DNA of 22,925 nt, from assembly GCA_023396115.1 (NCBI GenBank), contig JAEWXC010000008.1:1-22925 (forward strand), read 5' to 3'. The stretch comes from Actinomycetes bacterium. GTDB lineage: Bacteria > Actinomycetota > Actinomycetes > Propionibacteriales > Nocardioidaceae. The position numbers and the translations under genes were made by a program. The notes beneath the pieces were generated by a model. The model was not told where the DNA came from. It saw only the letters and a program-made list of their open reading frames with translations, and did no database searches. This document shows, piece by piece, positions 13,268 to 20,837 of the stretch (positions are counted from its first letter, which is position 1; each line of letters opens with the position of its first letter).

Positions 13268-14599
13268 TCACGCCCCGTCGGGCTCGCGGTCCAGCGGGTG
13301 CGCGATCTCGTCGGCCGGCAGCCGAGCGGCCAGCAGCGCCACCACCGCCAGCACGGCCGGCACCACCGCCGCGAGCGTGAAGGTCGCGGTGAGCCCGATC
13401 CACTCCGCCACCGGGCCGGCCATCGCCATCGACACCGGCATCAGTGCCACCGAGACGAAGAAGTCCAGCGAGGAGACCCGTCCGAGCAGCGCGGGCGGCA
13501 CCCGGCGTTGCAGCAGCGTCCCCCAGATCACCTGCGGCGCCGAGAACAGCGCCCCCATCACCACCGCCACGGCGGCGATGGTCCACACGCCGGGGTCGGT
13601 GTGCACGACCAGGAACGGCAGGCCTGAGGCGCCCCAGCCGAGCAGCATGATCGTCAGGTAGCGGCGCGGCATCCGCACCGAGGCCATCGCGAACGAGCCC
13701 AGTGCCCCGCCGATGCCGAAGCCGGCCAGCACCAGCGCGTGGTCGCCGGCGTTGCCGCCCAGGTCGGACTTGATGAGGACCGGGATCAGGACCTCCATCG
13801 GGCCCATCATCGCCAGGATCATCAGGCAGGCGAACAGCAGCGTCGAGAGCAGCCACGGGGTGCGGACCATGTAGCGCCACCCCTCGCCCATGTCGGCCAG
13901 GGCGCTGCGGACTGGGTGGGCAACGTGCTCGGGGTCCAGGGTGCGGCGCAGCGCCACGGCGGGCACCGCGAGCAGGGCCACCAGGGAGAGCCCCATCGCG
14001 GCCGCCGCCGAGCCGAAGGCCGCCCACGGCGCCAGCAGGCCGACCACGATGCCGCCGATCGCCGGTCCCAGCACCTGGCCGATGGCCGGGCGGACCATGC
14101 CCTCCAGACCGTTGACCGCCATCAGCTCGGACTCGGGCACGATCGAGGGCAGCATCGCCGAGTACGCCGGGTAGTAGAACGCCATCGCGCACCCGGACAG
14201 GAACGCCAGGCCGGCCAGGCTGGCGACCGTGCCCACGCCGGTGGCCGAGAGCAGGGTCGCGGTGCCCATCGAGACCACCTCGACGGCGGCGACGGTGAGC
14301 AGGATCCGGCGCTGCGGCACCCGGTCGGCGACCACGCCGGCGATCAGGGCCGGGACGATCACCCCGATCGCGCTCGCCGCGCTGACCAGGGAGAGCTGCT
14401 GGGCCCCGCCGCCCAGGCCGAAGACCTCCCAGACCAACCCCACCGTCCAGGCCCCGTGCGCGAACGAGGAGAAGATCAGCGCGACCGCCAGGCGCCGGTA
14501 GGCCGGGGTGCGGAACGGCGCCAGTGCCCGGGGGAGCCGACGCCCCACCGGCTGGTCGCCGATCGTGTCGACGAGCTGGTCGACGAGGGGGTCGCTCAT
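13268..14599 (-). CDS. MFS transporter (EntS/MFS_3-like exporter)
   Basis: The 443-aa protein has about twelve transmembrane helices in two halves. The A-motif-like loop GVVADRVPQRRILL follows helix 2, and the second-half counterpart is near LQRRVPPALLGRVSSLDF. This GR-x-SSLDxF pattern is typical of EntS-like MFS_3 exporters. The substrate is unknown. It lies 58 bp downstream of the TetR gene on the same strand, so regulation with the divergent P450 is plausible. ATG 14599 follows AAGACT by 7 nt, a weak leaderless promoter. Confidence 0.88.
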   Translation of the reverse strand: MSDPLVDQLVDTIGDQPVGRRLPRALAPFRTPAYRRLAVALIFSSFAHGAWTVGLVWEVFGLGGGAQQLSLVSAASAIGVIVPALIAGVVADRVPQRRILLTVAAVEVVSMGTATLLSATGVGTVASLAGLAFLSGCAMAFYYPAYSAMLPSIVPESELMAVNGLEGMVRPAIGQVLGPAIGGIVVGLLAPWAAFGSAAAAMGLSLVALLAVPAVALRRTLDPEHVAHPVRSALADMGEGWRYMVRTPWLLSTLLFACLMILAMMGPMEVLIPVLIKSDLGGNAGDHALVLAGFGIGGALGSFAMASVRMPRRYLTIMLLGWGASGLPFLVVHTDPGVWTIAAVAVVMGALFSAPQVIWGTLLQRRVPPALLGRVSSLDFFVSVALMPVSMAMAGPVAEWIGLTATFTLAAVVPAVLAVVALLAARLPADEIAHPLDREPDGA

Positions 14600-14606
14600 G
14601 GGCGCC

Positions 14607-14612
14607 AGTCTT
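14607..14612 (-). promoter_or_regulatory. -10-like box AAGACT of the MFS gene
   Basis: AAGACT on the minus strand, one mismatch from TAnnnT, ends 7 nt before ATG 14599. Confidence 0.35.
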
Positions 14613-14657
14613 CCGGAGAGGTGGGAGTGCGAGCCAGCCGGCGCGGGAGGCCGGAGC

Positions 14658-15266
14658 TCAGGCCCCGGGGACCGGCCCGAGCAGCAGGCGGACCACGGCC
14701 GTGGCGGGCTCGGCCAGGGAGCGCACGTCCACGTCGCGCTCGAGGGCGTCGACGACGAGCTCGCGCAGCCCGCCGATGACCAGGACGGTCCGCTCGCGGC
14801 TGGGCGGCACGACCCCGGCCGCGTGCAGCTCGGGGGTGTCGGTCAACGTGCCGACCAGGAGCACGAACTGCTCCAGACCGCCGCGGATCATCTCCCGGGC
14901 GGCGCTGCCCATGGTGTGCGTCGCGCGCCACCAGGAGCGCTCCAGCTGGGGGTCCTCGGCGACCCAGTCCAACCAGGCGGTGACCGCGACCTGGGCCTGC
15001 ACGGGCCACGGCAGCACCCGGTCCACGGCCGCGGCGATCCGGGCCTGGCCCTCGGCCAGCCGGTGCGCCATCAGGTCCAGCAGGCAGGCGTCCTTGTCGG
15101 TGTAGTGCTGGTAGAAGGTGCGCTTGGAGGTGCGGGCCCCCGCGACGATGTCGGCGATGGTGATCTCGTGGTAGTCGCGGCGCCGCATCGCCTCGGCGAG
15201 CCCGGCCCGCAGACGCTGCCGGTGGTCCCCGACGGGGGGCGGCGCGGTGCTGGGCGTGGAGGTCAC
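14658..15266 (-). CDS. TetR-family regulator, divergent from the P450
   Basis: The 202-aa protein has a TetR DNA-binding domain (LRAGLAEAMRRRDYHEITIA, IVAGARTSKRTFYQHYTDKD) and a C-terminal helical ligand domain. The GTG at 15266 is chosen over the in-frame GTG at 15275 because the -10 box TACGGT (15279-15274) overlaps the latter and ends 7 nt before the former. It lies between the P450 gene (divergent) and the MFS gene (downstream, same strand), which suggests it controls one or both. The paired GGTACC boxes at the P450 start of transcription are a candidate target. Confidence 0.87.
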   Translation of the reverse strand: MTSTPSTAPPPVGDHRQRLRAGLAEAMRRRDYHEITIADIVAGARTSKRTFYQHYTDKDACLLDLMAHRLAEGQARIAAAVDRVLPWPVQAQVAVTAWLDWVAEDPQLERSWWRATHTMGSAAREMIRGGLEQFVLLVGTLTDTPELHAAGVVPPSRERTVLVIGGLRELVVDALERDVDVRSLAEPATAVVRLLLGPVPGA

Positions 15267-15273
15267 GGGGCAC

Positions 15274-15279
15274 ACCGTA
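15274..15279 (-). promoter_or_regulatory. -10 box TACGGT of the divergent tetR gene (leaderless)
   Basis: TACGGT on the minus strand ends 7 nt before GTG 15266 and overlaps the alternative upstream GTG, so it decides the start. Confidence 0.55.
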
Positions 15280-15325
15280 GGGGAGCGGTGCCCCGGTCAC
15301 CAGCAGGCGGGCTGGCGCCGACCCC

Positions 15326-15354
15326 TTGACCGGCCCCCGCACCCCGCCTACCGT
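15326..15354 (+). promoter_or_regulatory. P450 promoter
   Basis: TTGACC (15326-15331), a 17-bp spacer and TACCGT (15349-15354). Transcription would start near 15361, about 40 nt before the start codon. Confidence 0.6.
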
Positions 15355-15358
15355 GGGC

Positions 15359-15374
15359 GGTACCGCTCGGTACC
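15359..15374. promoter_or_regulatory. Paired GGTACC boxes, possible TetR operator
   Basis: GGTACC at 15359-15364 and 15369-15374, start to start 10 bp, within CGGTACCG-CT-CGGTACC. They sit at the predicted start of transcription of the P450 gene. Each box is itself palindromic. Confidence 0.5.
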
Positions 15375-15400
15375 ACACCTCGACTGCGCCGGAGGACACG

Positions 15401-16831
15401 ATGAGCACCACGCACCCCGCCACCCGGACCGCACCTGCCGAGGCACCCGAGCAGCCGGCCTACCGCCCGGCACCGGACAGCTTCGTGGACCGGATCCCCG
15501 GTCGGGTCGGCCGGGCCGCGGTCGGGGCCCGGGAGGCCGTGCGCACCCGGACGCACTGGGGCATCGGGCACGGCCTGCCCAGCGTGATGATGCGGATCGG
15601 GGCGCGGGCCGGCGACCTCCAGGCCCAGATGGTCACCCAGGGACAGGACCCCGCCCAGGCCGTCGACATCGTGGAGCGGATGCGGGCCCAGGACCCGGTC
15701 CTGCGCTCCGGACTCGGCTGGGTGGTCACCGGCCACGCCGAGGCCCGTGCGGTGCTCACCGGCGAGGACTTCCGCTCCGGGTTCCCCGGCCAGGGTGGCC
15801 GGCTGGGGAAGATCGCGAGCTGGGCCGAGCCGGTCGCCTTCAACCCGGTGATCGCGCCGTCACTGCTGGTCACCGAGCCGCCGCACCACACCCGCTACCG
15901 CAAGCTGGTCACCCGCGTCTTCACGATGCGCGCCACCGAGAAGCTGCGGGACCGGACCCAGCAGATCACCGACGAGCTGCTCGACGACCTGGCCGCCGGT
16001 GGCGGACGCCCGCAGGACGTCGTGGACGCCTACTGCGCGGCGCTGCCGGTGACCGTGATCGCGGAGATCCTCGGCGTCCCGGCCCGGGACCGCGGACTGA
16101 TCCTGGAGTTCGGTGCCGCCGCGGCCCCCAGCCTCGACCTCGGTCTGGGGTGGCGCCGCTACCGCACCGTGCAGCGGGCGCTCAACGACTTCGACGCCTG
16201 GCTCACCGACCACCTCGACCACCTGCGCCGCCACCCCGGCGACAACCTGCTCAGCCAGCTGGTCGCGGTCACCGACGACGGCCGTGGTCTGGACCTGCGC
16301 GAGCTCAAGGCCACCGCCGGGCTGGTGCTCGCGGCCGGGTTCGAGACCACCGTCAACCTGCTCGGCAACGGGATCGCGCTGATCGCCGAGCACCCCGAGC
16401 AGCGCGACGCCCTGCTGGCCGGCACCGCCTCGTGGGCCAACGCCGCCGAGGAGGTGCTCCGCTTCGACCCGCCGGTGATGCTGACCGGGCGGATCGCGGC
16501 CCGGGACACCGAGGTCGCCGGCCACCCGGTCAGCTCCGGCCAGATGGTCGCCACGATCCTGCTCGGCGCCAACCGCGACCCCCGAGTCTTCACCGACCCG
16601 CACACCTTCGACGTGACCCGCGAGAACGCCGGGGCCCACCTGACCTTCTCCGCCGGCCGGCACCACTGCCTGGGCGCCGCCCTGGCCCGGATGGAGGGCG
16701 AGGTCGGGTTGCGCAGCATCTTCGAGCGCTACCCCGACCTGCAGCTGGCTCCCGGCGCGGTCCGGCGCCAGACCCGGATCCTGCGCGGCTACGACCACCT
16801 GCCGGTGGTCCTGGCCCCTGCCGGGCGCTGA
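15401..16831 (+). CDS. Cytochrome P450
   Basis: The 476-aa haem monooxygenase has the C-helix HHTRYRK, the I-helix oxygen-binding AAGFETTVN, the K-helix ExxR in EEVLRFDPP and the haem loop FSAGRHHCLG with proximal Cys C423. The N-terminus is about 60-70 residues longer than a typical bacterial class I P450; it is not a clear membrane anchor. Substrate and CYP family cannot be told from sequence by eye. No ferredoxin or reductase gene is adjacent. ATG 15401 follows GGAGGA (15391-15396). The divergent TetR gene and nearby MFS gene suggest an inducible oxidation and export module. Confidence 0.93.
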   Translation: MSTTHPATRTAPAEAPEQPAYRPAPDSFVDRIPGRVGRAAVGAREAVRTRTHWGIGHGLPSVMMRIGARAGDLQAQMVTQGQDPAQAVDIVERMRAQDPVLRSGLGWVVTGHAEARAVLTGEDFRSGFPGQGGRLGKIASWAEPVAFNPVIAPSLLVTEPPHHTRYRKLVTRVFTMRATEKLRDRTQQITDELLDDLAAGGGRPQDVVDAYCAALPVTVIAEILGVPARDRGLILEFGAAAAPSLDLGLGWRRYRTVQRALNDFDAWLTDHLDHLRRHPGDNLLSQLVAVTDDGRGLDLRELKATAGLVLAAGFETTVNLLGNGIALIAEHPEQRDALLAGTASWANAAEEVLRFDPPVMLTGRIAARDTEVAGHPVSSGQMVATILLGANRDPRVFTDPHTFDVTRENAGAHLTFSAGRHHCLGAALARMEGEVGLRSIFERYPDLQLAPGAVRRQTRILRGYDHLPVVLAPAGR

Positions 16832-16878
16832 CCCTGGGGGGCGTGGTCGTCGCCCGGCGCCTGGTGAGGGCCGACACC

Positions 16879-16884
16879 TAGGGT
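16879..16884 (+). promoter_or_regulatory. -10 box TAGGGT of the quinone oxidoreductase gene (leaderless)
   Basis: TAGGGT ends 7 nt before ATG 16892. Confidence 0.55.
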
Positions 16885-16891
16885 GGGCGCC

Positions 16892-17863
16892 ATGAAGGCA
16901 GTCCAGGTCGTCACCACGTCCGGTCCCGAGTCGCTGGAGGTCCGCGACCTGCCCGAACCCACCGCCGGCCCCGGCCAGGTGTTGGTCCGGGTCGAGCGGG
17001 TCGGCATCTCCTTTCCCGACCTGCTGCTCTCCCGGGGGGAGTACCAGATCCGCCCCGAGCCGCCCTTCACGCTCGGCGTCGACTTCGCCGGCGTGGTCCT
17101 CGCCTGCCCGGGCGGCGAGTTCGCCCCGGGCCAGCGGGTGGCGGGCTTCGGCATGGGCTGCGCCAGCGAGCTCTACGTGGCCGGGGTGGACTCCGTCTTC
17201 GCCGTCCCCGACGAGCTCAGTGCGGACCAGGCCGCGGCGCTGCCGATGAACTATCTGACCGCCGACTTCGCCCTGCACCACCGCGCCGGGCTGAGGGCCG
17301 GCGAGACGGTCCTGGTGCACGGCGCCGCCGGCGGGGTCGGGACCGCCACGCTCCAGGTCGCCCGTGGCATGGGGGCGCGCACCATCGCGGTGGTCAGCAC
17401 CGAGGAGAAGGCGGACGTGGCCCGCGCCGCCGGCGCCGACGAGGTGGTGCTGCTCGACGGGTTCAAGGACGCGGTGCTCGAACTGACCGACCGCCGCGGC
17501 GTCGACGTGGTGCTCGACGTGGTCGGTGGGGACGCGTTCGTCGACTCGTTGCGCTGTCTGGCCCCGGGTGGCCGCCTGATGGTGGTCGGCTTCGCCGCCG
17601 GCCAGGGCATCCCCGAACTGCGGGTGAACCGGCTGCTGCTGGCCAACACCGACGTGCGTGGCGTCAACTGGGGCGGGCACCTGATGACGTGCGGTGACCC
17701 CGGGTTCCTGCGCAGCCAGTGGTTGCGGGTGGCGCCGATGGTGTCCGCCGGGGTGGTCGCGCCGGTGGTCGGCCGCAGCTACCGGCTCGAGGAGTTCGGG
17801 CAGGCGCTGCTCGACCTCGACGGGCGCCGGGTGCTGGGCAAGGCGGTCGTCGAGGTCGCCTGA
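16892..17863 (+). CDS. Zinc-independent quinone oxidoreductase (MDR family)
   Basis: The 323-aa protein is a medium-chain dehydrogenase/reductase with the GroES-like domain first (FTLGVDFAGVVLACPGGEFA) and the Rossmann nucleotide loop VHGAAGGVGTATLQVARGMG at about 147-166. The catalytic zinc ligands of alcohol dehydrogenases are absent. Relatives reduce quinones or enoyl compounds with NADPH. The C-terminus (ANTDVRGVNWGGHL, then EEFGQALLDLDGRRVLGKAV) is typical of the acyl/quinone reductase group. ATG 16892 rather than the upstream GTG 16883 is chosen because TAGGGT ends 7 nt before it. It follows the P450 by 60 bp and may work on related compounds. Confidence 0.9.
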   Translation: MKAVQVVTTSGPESLEVRDLPEPTAGPGQVLVRVERVGISFPDLLLSRGEYQIRPEPPFTLGVDFAGVVLACPGGEFAPGQRVAGFGMGCASELYVAGVDSVFAVPDELSADQAAALPMNYLTADFALHHRAGLRAGETVLVHGAAGGVGTATLQVARGMGARTIAVVSTEEKADVARAAGADEVVLLDGFKDAVLELTDRRGVDVVLDVVGGDAFVDSLRCLAPGGRLMVVGFAAGQGIPELRVNRLLLANTDVRGVNWGGHLMTCGDPGFLRSQWLRVAPMVSAGVVAPVVGRSYRLEEFGQALLDLDGRRVLGKAVVEVA

Positions 17864-17891
17864 GGCGCCCCGGGCTGCGCGGTCAGTGGGG

Positions 17892-18206
17892 TCAGTGGGC
17901 GAGCTTGAGGCCGACCACGCAGCCGACGATCCCGGCCACCAGCAGCAGCTTGAGCACCGAGGCCGACTCCTCGCCGGTCGCCATCGCGATCAGCACGGTC
18001 AGCGACGCCCCGATGCCGACCCACACCGCGTAGGCGGTCCCGATCGGCAGCGTCTTCATCGCGTACGCCAGGCCGGCCATCGACAGCACCAGGGTGACGA
18101 CGAAGAAGATCGACCACCCCATCTTCGAGAATCCCTCGGAACGGCCCAGGGCCGTCGCCCACGCAGCCTCCAGGCCACCGGACAGGATCAGTACGAGCCA
18201 CGCCAT
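17892..18206 (-). CDS. gdx: Guanidinium exporter Gdx (SMR family, SugE-like)
   Basis: The 104-aa, four-helix small multidrug resistance protein has all residues that define the Gdx subtype at their usual positions: E13, W16, S42, Y59 and W62 (LSGGLEAAWATALG; LPIGTAYAVWVGIG). Gdx proteins are dual-topology dimers that exchange guanidinium for protons. GGAGGT on the minus strand sits 6 nt before ATG 18206, and a guanidine-III riboswitch ends a few nucleotides before it, which supports the substrate. The stop is duplicated by a 9-bp repeat (CCACTGACC twice). Confidence 0.94.
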   Translation of the reverse strand: MAWLVLILSGGLEAAWATALGRSEGFSKMGWSIFFVVTLVLSMAGLAYAMKTLPIGTAYAVWVGIGASLTVLIAMATGEESASVLKLLLVAGIVGCVVGLKLAH

Positions 18207-18219
18207 GACACACCTCCGC

Positions 18220-18260
18220 GGCGCCGTCGTCGTGTCCGGGTACGGCGCCCCTCGTCCGGG
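18220..18260 (-). promoter_or_regulatory. Guanidine-III riboswitch (ykkC-III)
   Basis: On the minus strand the leader reads CCGGACGAGG, one base, GCGCCGTACCCGG, an 8-nt variable part and ACGGCGC. These blocks match the guanidine-III aptamer as I remember it from Thermobifida fusca. GGCGCCGT and ACGGCGCC form the 8-bp stem. The stem ends 1-2 nt before the GCGGAGG ribosome-binding site of gdx, so ligand binding probably frees or blocks translation. The match is from memory, not a covariance-model search. Confidence 0.88.
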
Positions 18261-18388
18261 AGCGGGTTGAGCTCTGAGCACATGGTCGCAACGCGGGCGC
18301 GGGGTGGCAACGCGGTGTGTCGCGGGGTGAGCGGCGCACGACCGGGCGCGTCGTCGGGTGCAGCCCCCGCAGCGCTGGCACGGGCAGT

Positions 18389-18394
18389 TAGGGT
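18389..18394 (+). promoter_or_regulatory. -10 box TAGGGT of the M13 peptidase gene (leaderless)
   Basis: TAGGGT ends 6 nt before GTG 18401. The 18261-18388 stretch also holds a direct repeat GCAACGCGG (18288-18296, 18307-18315) and nothing else I can support. Confidence 0.55.
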
Positions 18395-18400
18395 CGTCGC

Positions 18401-20344
18401 GTGAGCATTCTCGATGACGCCCGCCCCGGTATGGACACCTCGGTGCGCCCCCAGGACGACCTGTTCGGCCACGTCAACGGCACCTGGTTGGAGACCGAGG
18501 AGATCCCCTCGGACCGATCCAGCTGGGGACCCTTCGTGGAGCTGGCCGACGCGGCCGAGGCGCACGTCCGGGAGATCATCACCGACCTGGCGGCCAGCCC
18601 CAGCGCCGCCGAGAACCCCGACGAGGCCGCCAAGATCGGGTCGCTGTACGACTCGTTCATGAACGTCTCGGCGATCCAGGTGGCCGGCCTGGACCCGGTC
18701 CAGCCGCTGCTGGACGCCGTCGAGGGACTCCGGGACACCCGCGACCTGGTCGCCTTCCTGGGCGAGTTCGAGCGGATCGGCGGGGCCGGCCTGTTCGGCG
18801 CCTACGTCGACACCGACTCCAAGAACTCCGAGCGCTACGTCTTCAACCTGACCCAGGGCGGCATCGGCCTGCCCGACAAGACCTACTACACCGACGAGAA
18901 GTTCGCCGAGATCCGCGAGGCGTACCTGGCCTGGGCGACCCAACTGCTGTCGCTGGCCCACCAGGACGCGCCCGAGCTGATCGCCCAGCGGCTGCTGGAG
19001 ATCGAGACCCTGCTGGCCGAGGGCCACTGGGAGCGCGCCGAGACCCGCGACGTGCAGCGGACCTACAACCTGTACACCGCCGCCGAGCTGGCCGCGCTGG
19101 CCCCGAACGTCGACTTCGGGCTGTGGCTGACCAACCTCGGCGGGAAGCCCGAGATGCTCGACGAGCTGTGCGTGCGCCAGCCCTCCTACCTCGAGCACCT
19201 CTCCAAGGTCGTGGGCGAGGTCGACCTGGACGGCTGGAAGTCCTGGCTGCTGGTCCGGGTGCTGCGCTGGGCCGCGCCGTACCTGACCGACGAGTTCGTC
19301 GAGACCAACTTCGACTTCTTCGGCCGCACCCTGTCCGGGACCCCGGAGCTGCGCCAGCGCTGGAAGCGGGGCGTCTCGTTCGTCGAGGGCGCGATGGGCG
19401 AGGCCGTCGGCCGCGAGTACGTTGCCCGGCACTTCCCGCCGCGCAGCAAGCAGATGATGGACGAGCTGGTGGCCAACCTGCTCGAGGCGTACCGCCGCTC
19501 CATCACCGAGCTGGACTGGATGACCGAGGCGACCAAGCAGAAGGCGTTCGCCAAGCTCGACACCTTCCGCCCGAAGATCGGCTACCCGGTCAAGTTCCGC
19601 GACTACTCCGGGCTGAACGTCGGCTCCGACCTGCTCGGCAACGTAGCCGCCGCGGCCGGCTTCGAGACCGACCGGGAACTCGGCAAGCTCGGCGGCCCGG
19701 TGGACCGCGACGAGTGGTTCATGCTCCCGCAGACCGTCAACGCCTACTACAACCCCGGCACCAACGAGATCTGCTTCCCCGCCGGCATCCTGCAGAAGCC
19801 GTTCTTCGACGCCGACGCCACCCCGGCGGAGAACTACGGCGGCATCGGGGCGGTGATCGGTCACGAGATCGGGCACGGCTTCGACGACCAGGGCGCCCAG
19901 TACGACGGCGACGGCAACCTGAACGACTGGTGGACCGCCGAGGACAAGGCCGCCTTCGAGGAGCGCAGCAAGGCACTCGTCGCGCAGTACGACGCGTTCT
20001 CGCCGCGCAACCTGCCCGGCGAGACGGTCAACGGGCAGCTCACCGTCGGCGAGAACATCGGGGACCTGGGCGGCCTGACCATCGGCCACCTGGCGTTCCT
20101 GATCGCCTCCGGCGGCTCGGCCACCGAGGCCGAGCGGCGCGACCTGTTCATGAACTGGGCCTACTGCTGGCGGACCAAGCGCCGCACCGAGCAGGAGCGC
20201 CAGTACCTGACCATCGACCCGCACAGCCCCCCGGAGTTCCGGGCCAACATCGTCCGGAACCTCGACGAGTTCCACGACGTCTTCTCCACCGCCCCCGGTG
20301 ACGGCCTCTGGCTGGACCCGGAGGCCCGAGTCAGGATCTGGTGA
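18401..20344 (+). CDS. M13 family zinc metallopeptidase (neprilysin/PepO-like)
   Basis: The 647-aa protein is a full-length gluzincin peptidase. It has the substrate-binding NAYYNPGTNEI, the zinc site H488-EIGH492 and the third ligand E551 in ENIGD, 63 residues after H488 as in neprilysin, plus the C-terminal SPPEFRANIVRNLDEFHDVF. No signal peptide or membrane helix is visible, so unlike neprilysin it is probably cytoplasmic and degrades oligopeptides. GTG 18401 lies 6 nt after TAGGGT. Its stop overlaps the GTG of the universal stress protein (GTGGTGA context), so the two genes are coupled. Confidence 0.94.
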   Translation: MSILDDARPGMDTSVRPQDDLFGHVNGTWLETEEIPSDRSSWGPFVELADAAEAHVREIITDLAASPSAAENPDEAAKIGSLYDSFMNVSAIQVAGLDPVQPLLDAVEGLRDTRDLVAFLGEFERIGGAGLFGAYVDTDSKNSERYVFNLTQGGIGLPDKTYYTDEKFAEIREAYLAWATQLLSLAHQDAPELIAQRLLEIETLLAEGHWERAETRDVQRTYNLYTAAELAALAPNVDFGLWLTNLGGKPEMLDELCVRQPSYLEHLSKVVGEVDLDGWKSWLLVRVLRWAAPYLTDEFVETNFDFFGRTLSGTPELRQRWKRGVSFVEGAMGEAVGREYVARHFPPRSKQMMDELVANLLEAYRRSITELDWMTEATKQKAFAKLDTFRPKIGYPVKFRDYSGLNVGSDLLGNVAAAAGFETDRELGKLGGPVDRDEWFMLPQTVNAYYNPGTNEICFPAGILQKPFFDADATPAENYGGIGAVIGHEIGHGFDDQGAQYDGDGNLNDWWTAEDKAAFEERSKALVAQYDAFSPRNLPGETVNGQLTVGENIGDLGGLTIGHLAFLIASGGSATEAERRDLFMNWAYCWRTKRRTEQERQYLTIDPHSPPEFRANIVRNLDEFHDVFSTAPGDGLWLDPEARVRIW

Positions 20345-20826
20345 CCACCATGACCGAGAACAGCACCGACACCCCCGCTCCCACCACGGGCCGCATCGTC
20401 GTGGGTGACGACGGCTCCGCGGCCGCCGGTGAGGCCGTCCGTTGGGCCTCCGCCCTGGCCGGTGACCTGGGCGCCACCCTCGAGGTGGTCCGCGCCTGGA
20501 CCCTGCGCAGCACCCCGCGCCCCGCCTCGCTGGCCGGCACCCACGTGCCCTCGGAGGAGGAGTTCGGCACCGCGCTGCTGGAGGACCTCAAGGTCGACGT
20601 CGACAAGCTCGGTCTGCCCTCGGAGGTGACCTGCACCGTCGTGCACGGCACCTCCAGCGCGACCCTGCTCAAGGCCGCTGAGGGTGCCCGCCTGCTGGTC
20701 GTCGGCTCCCGCGGTGCCGGCGGCTTCTCGGGTCTGCTGATGGGCTCCACCGCCGACCAGGTGGTGCGCTACGGCTCGATGCCGGTCGTCGTCGTGCCGG
20801 TCGCCAAGACCGCCGACAAGAGCTGA
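20341..20826 (+). CDS. Universal stress protein
   Basis: The 161-aa single UspA domain begins IVVGDDGSAAAGEAVRWASA and ends with the ATP-binding signature GSRGAGGFSGLLMGSTADQVV followed by MPVVVVP. Such ATP-binding Usp proteins accumulate in stress or starvation and bind partner proteins. The GTG at 20341 overlaps the peptidase stop; ATG at 20350 is an alternative that removes three residues. The next gene begins 11 bp after the stop. Confidence 0.93.
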   Translation: MTTMTENSTDTPAPTTGRIVVGDDGSAAAGEAVRWASALAGDLGATLEVVRAWTLRSTPRPASLAGTHVPSEEEFGTALLEDLKVDVDKLGLPSEVTCTVVHGTSSATLLKAAEGARLLVVGSRGAGGFSGLLMGSTADQVVRYGSMPVVVVPVAKTADKS

Positions 20827-20837
20827 ACCGCCCCGCG

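Noticed and set aside
18188..20275. Very long open frame on the minus strand opposite the M13 peptidase gene
   Set aside because: It is the antisense of a convincing gene; long antisense frames are normal at this GC content and its residues (Gly, Val, Leu, Gln rich) show no family motif.
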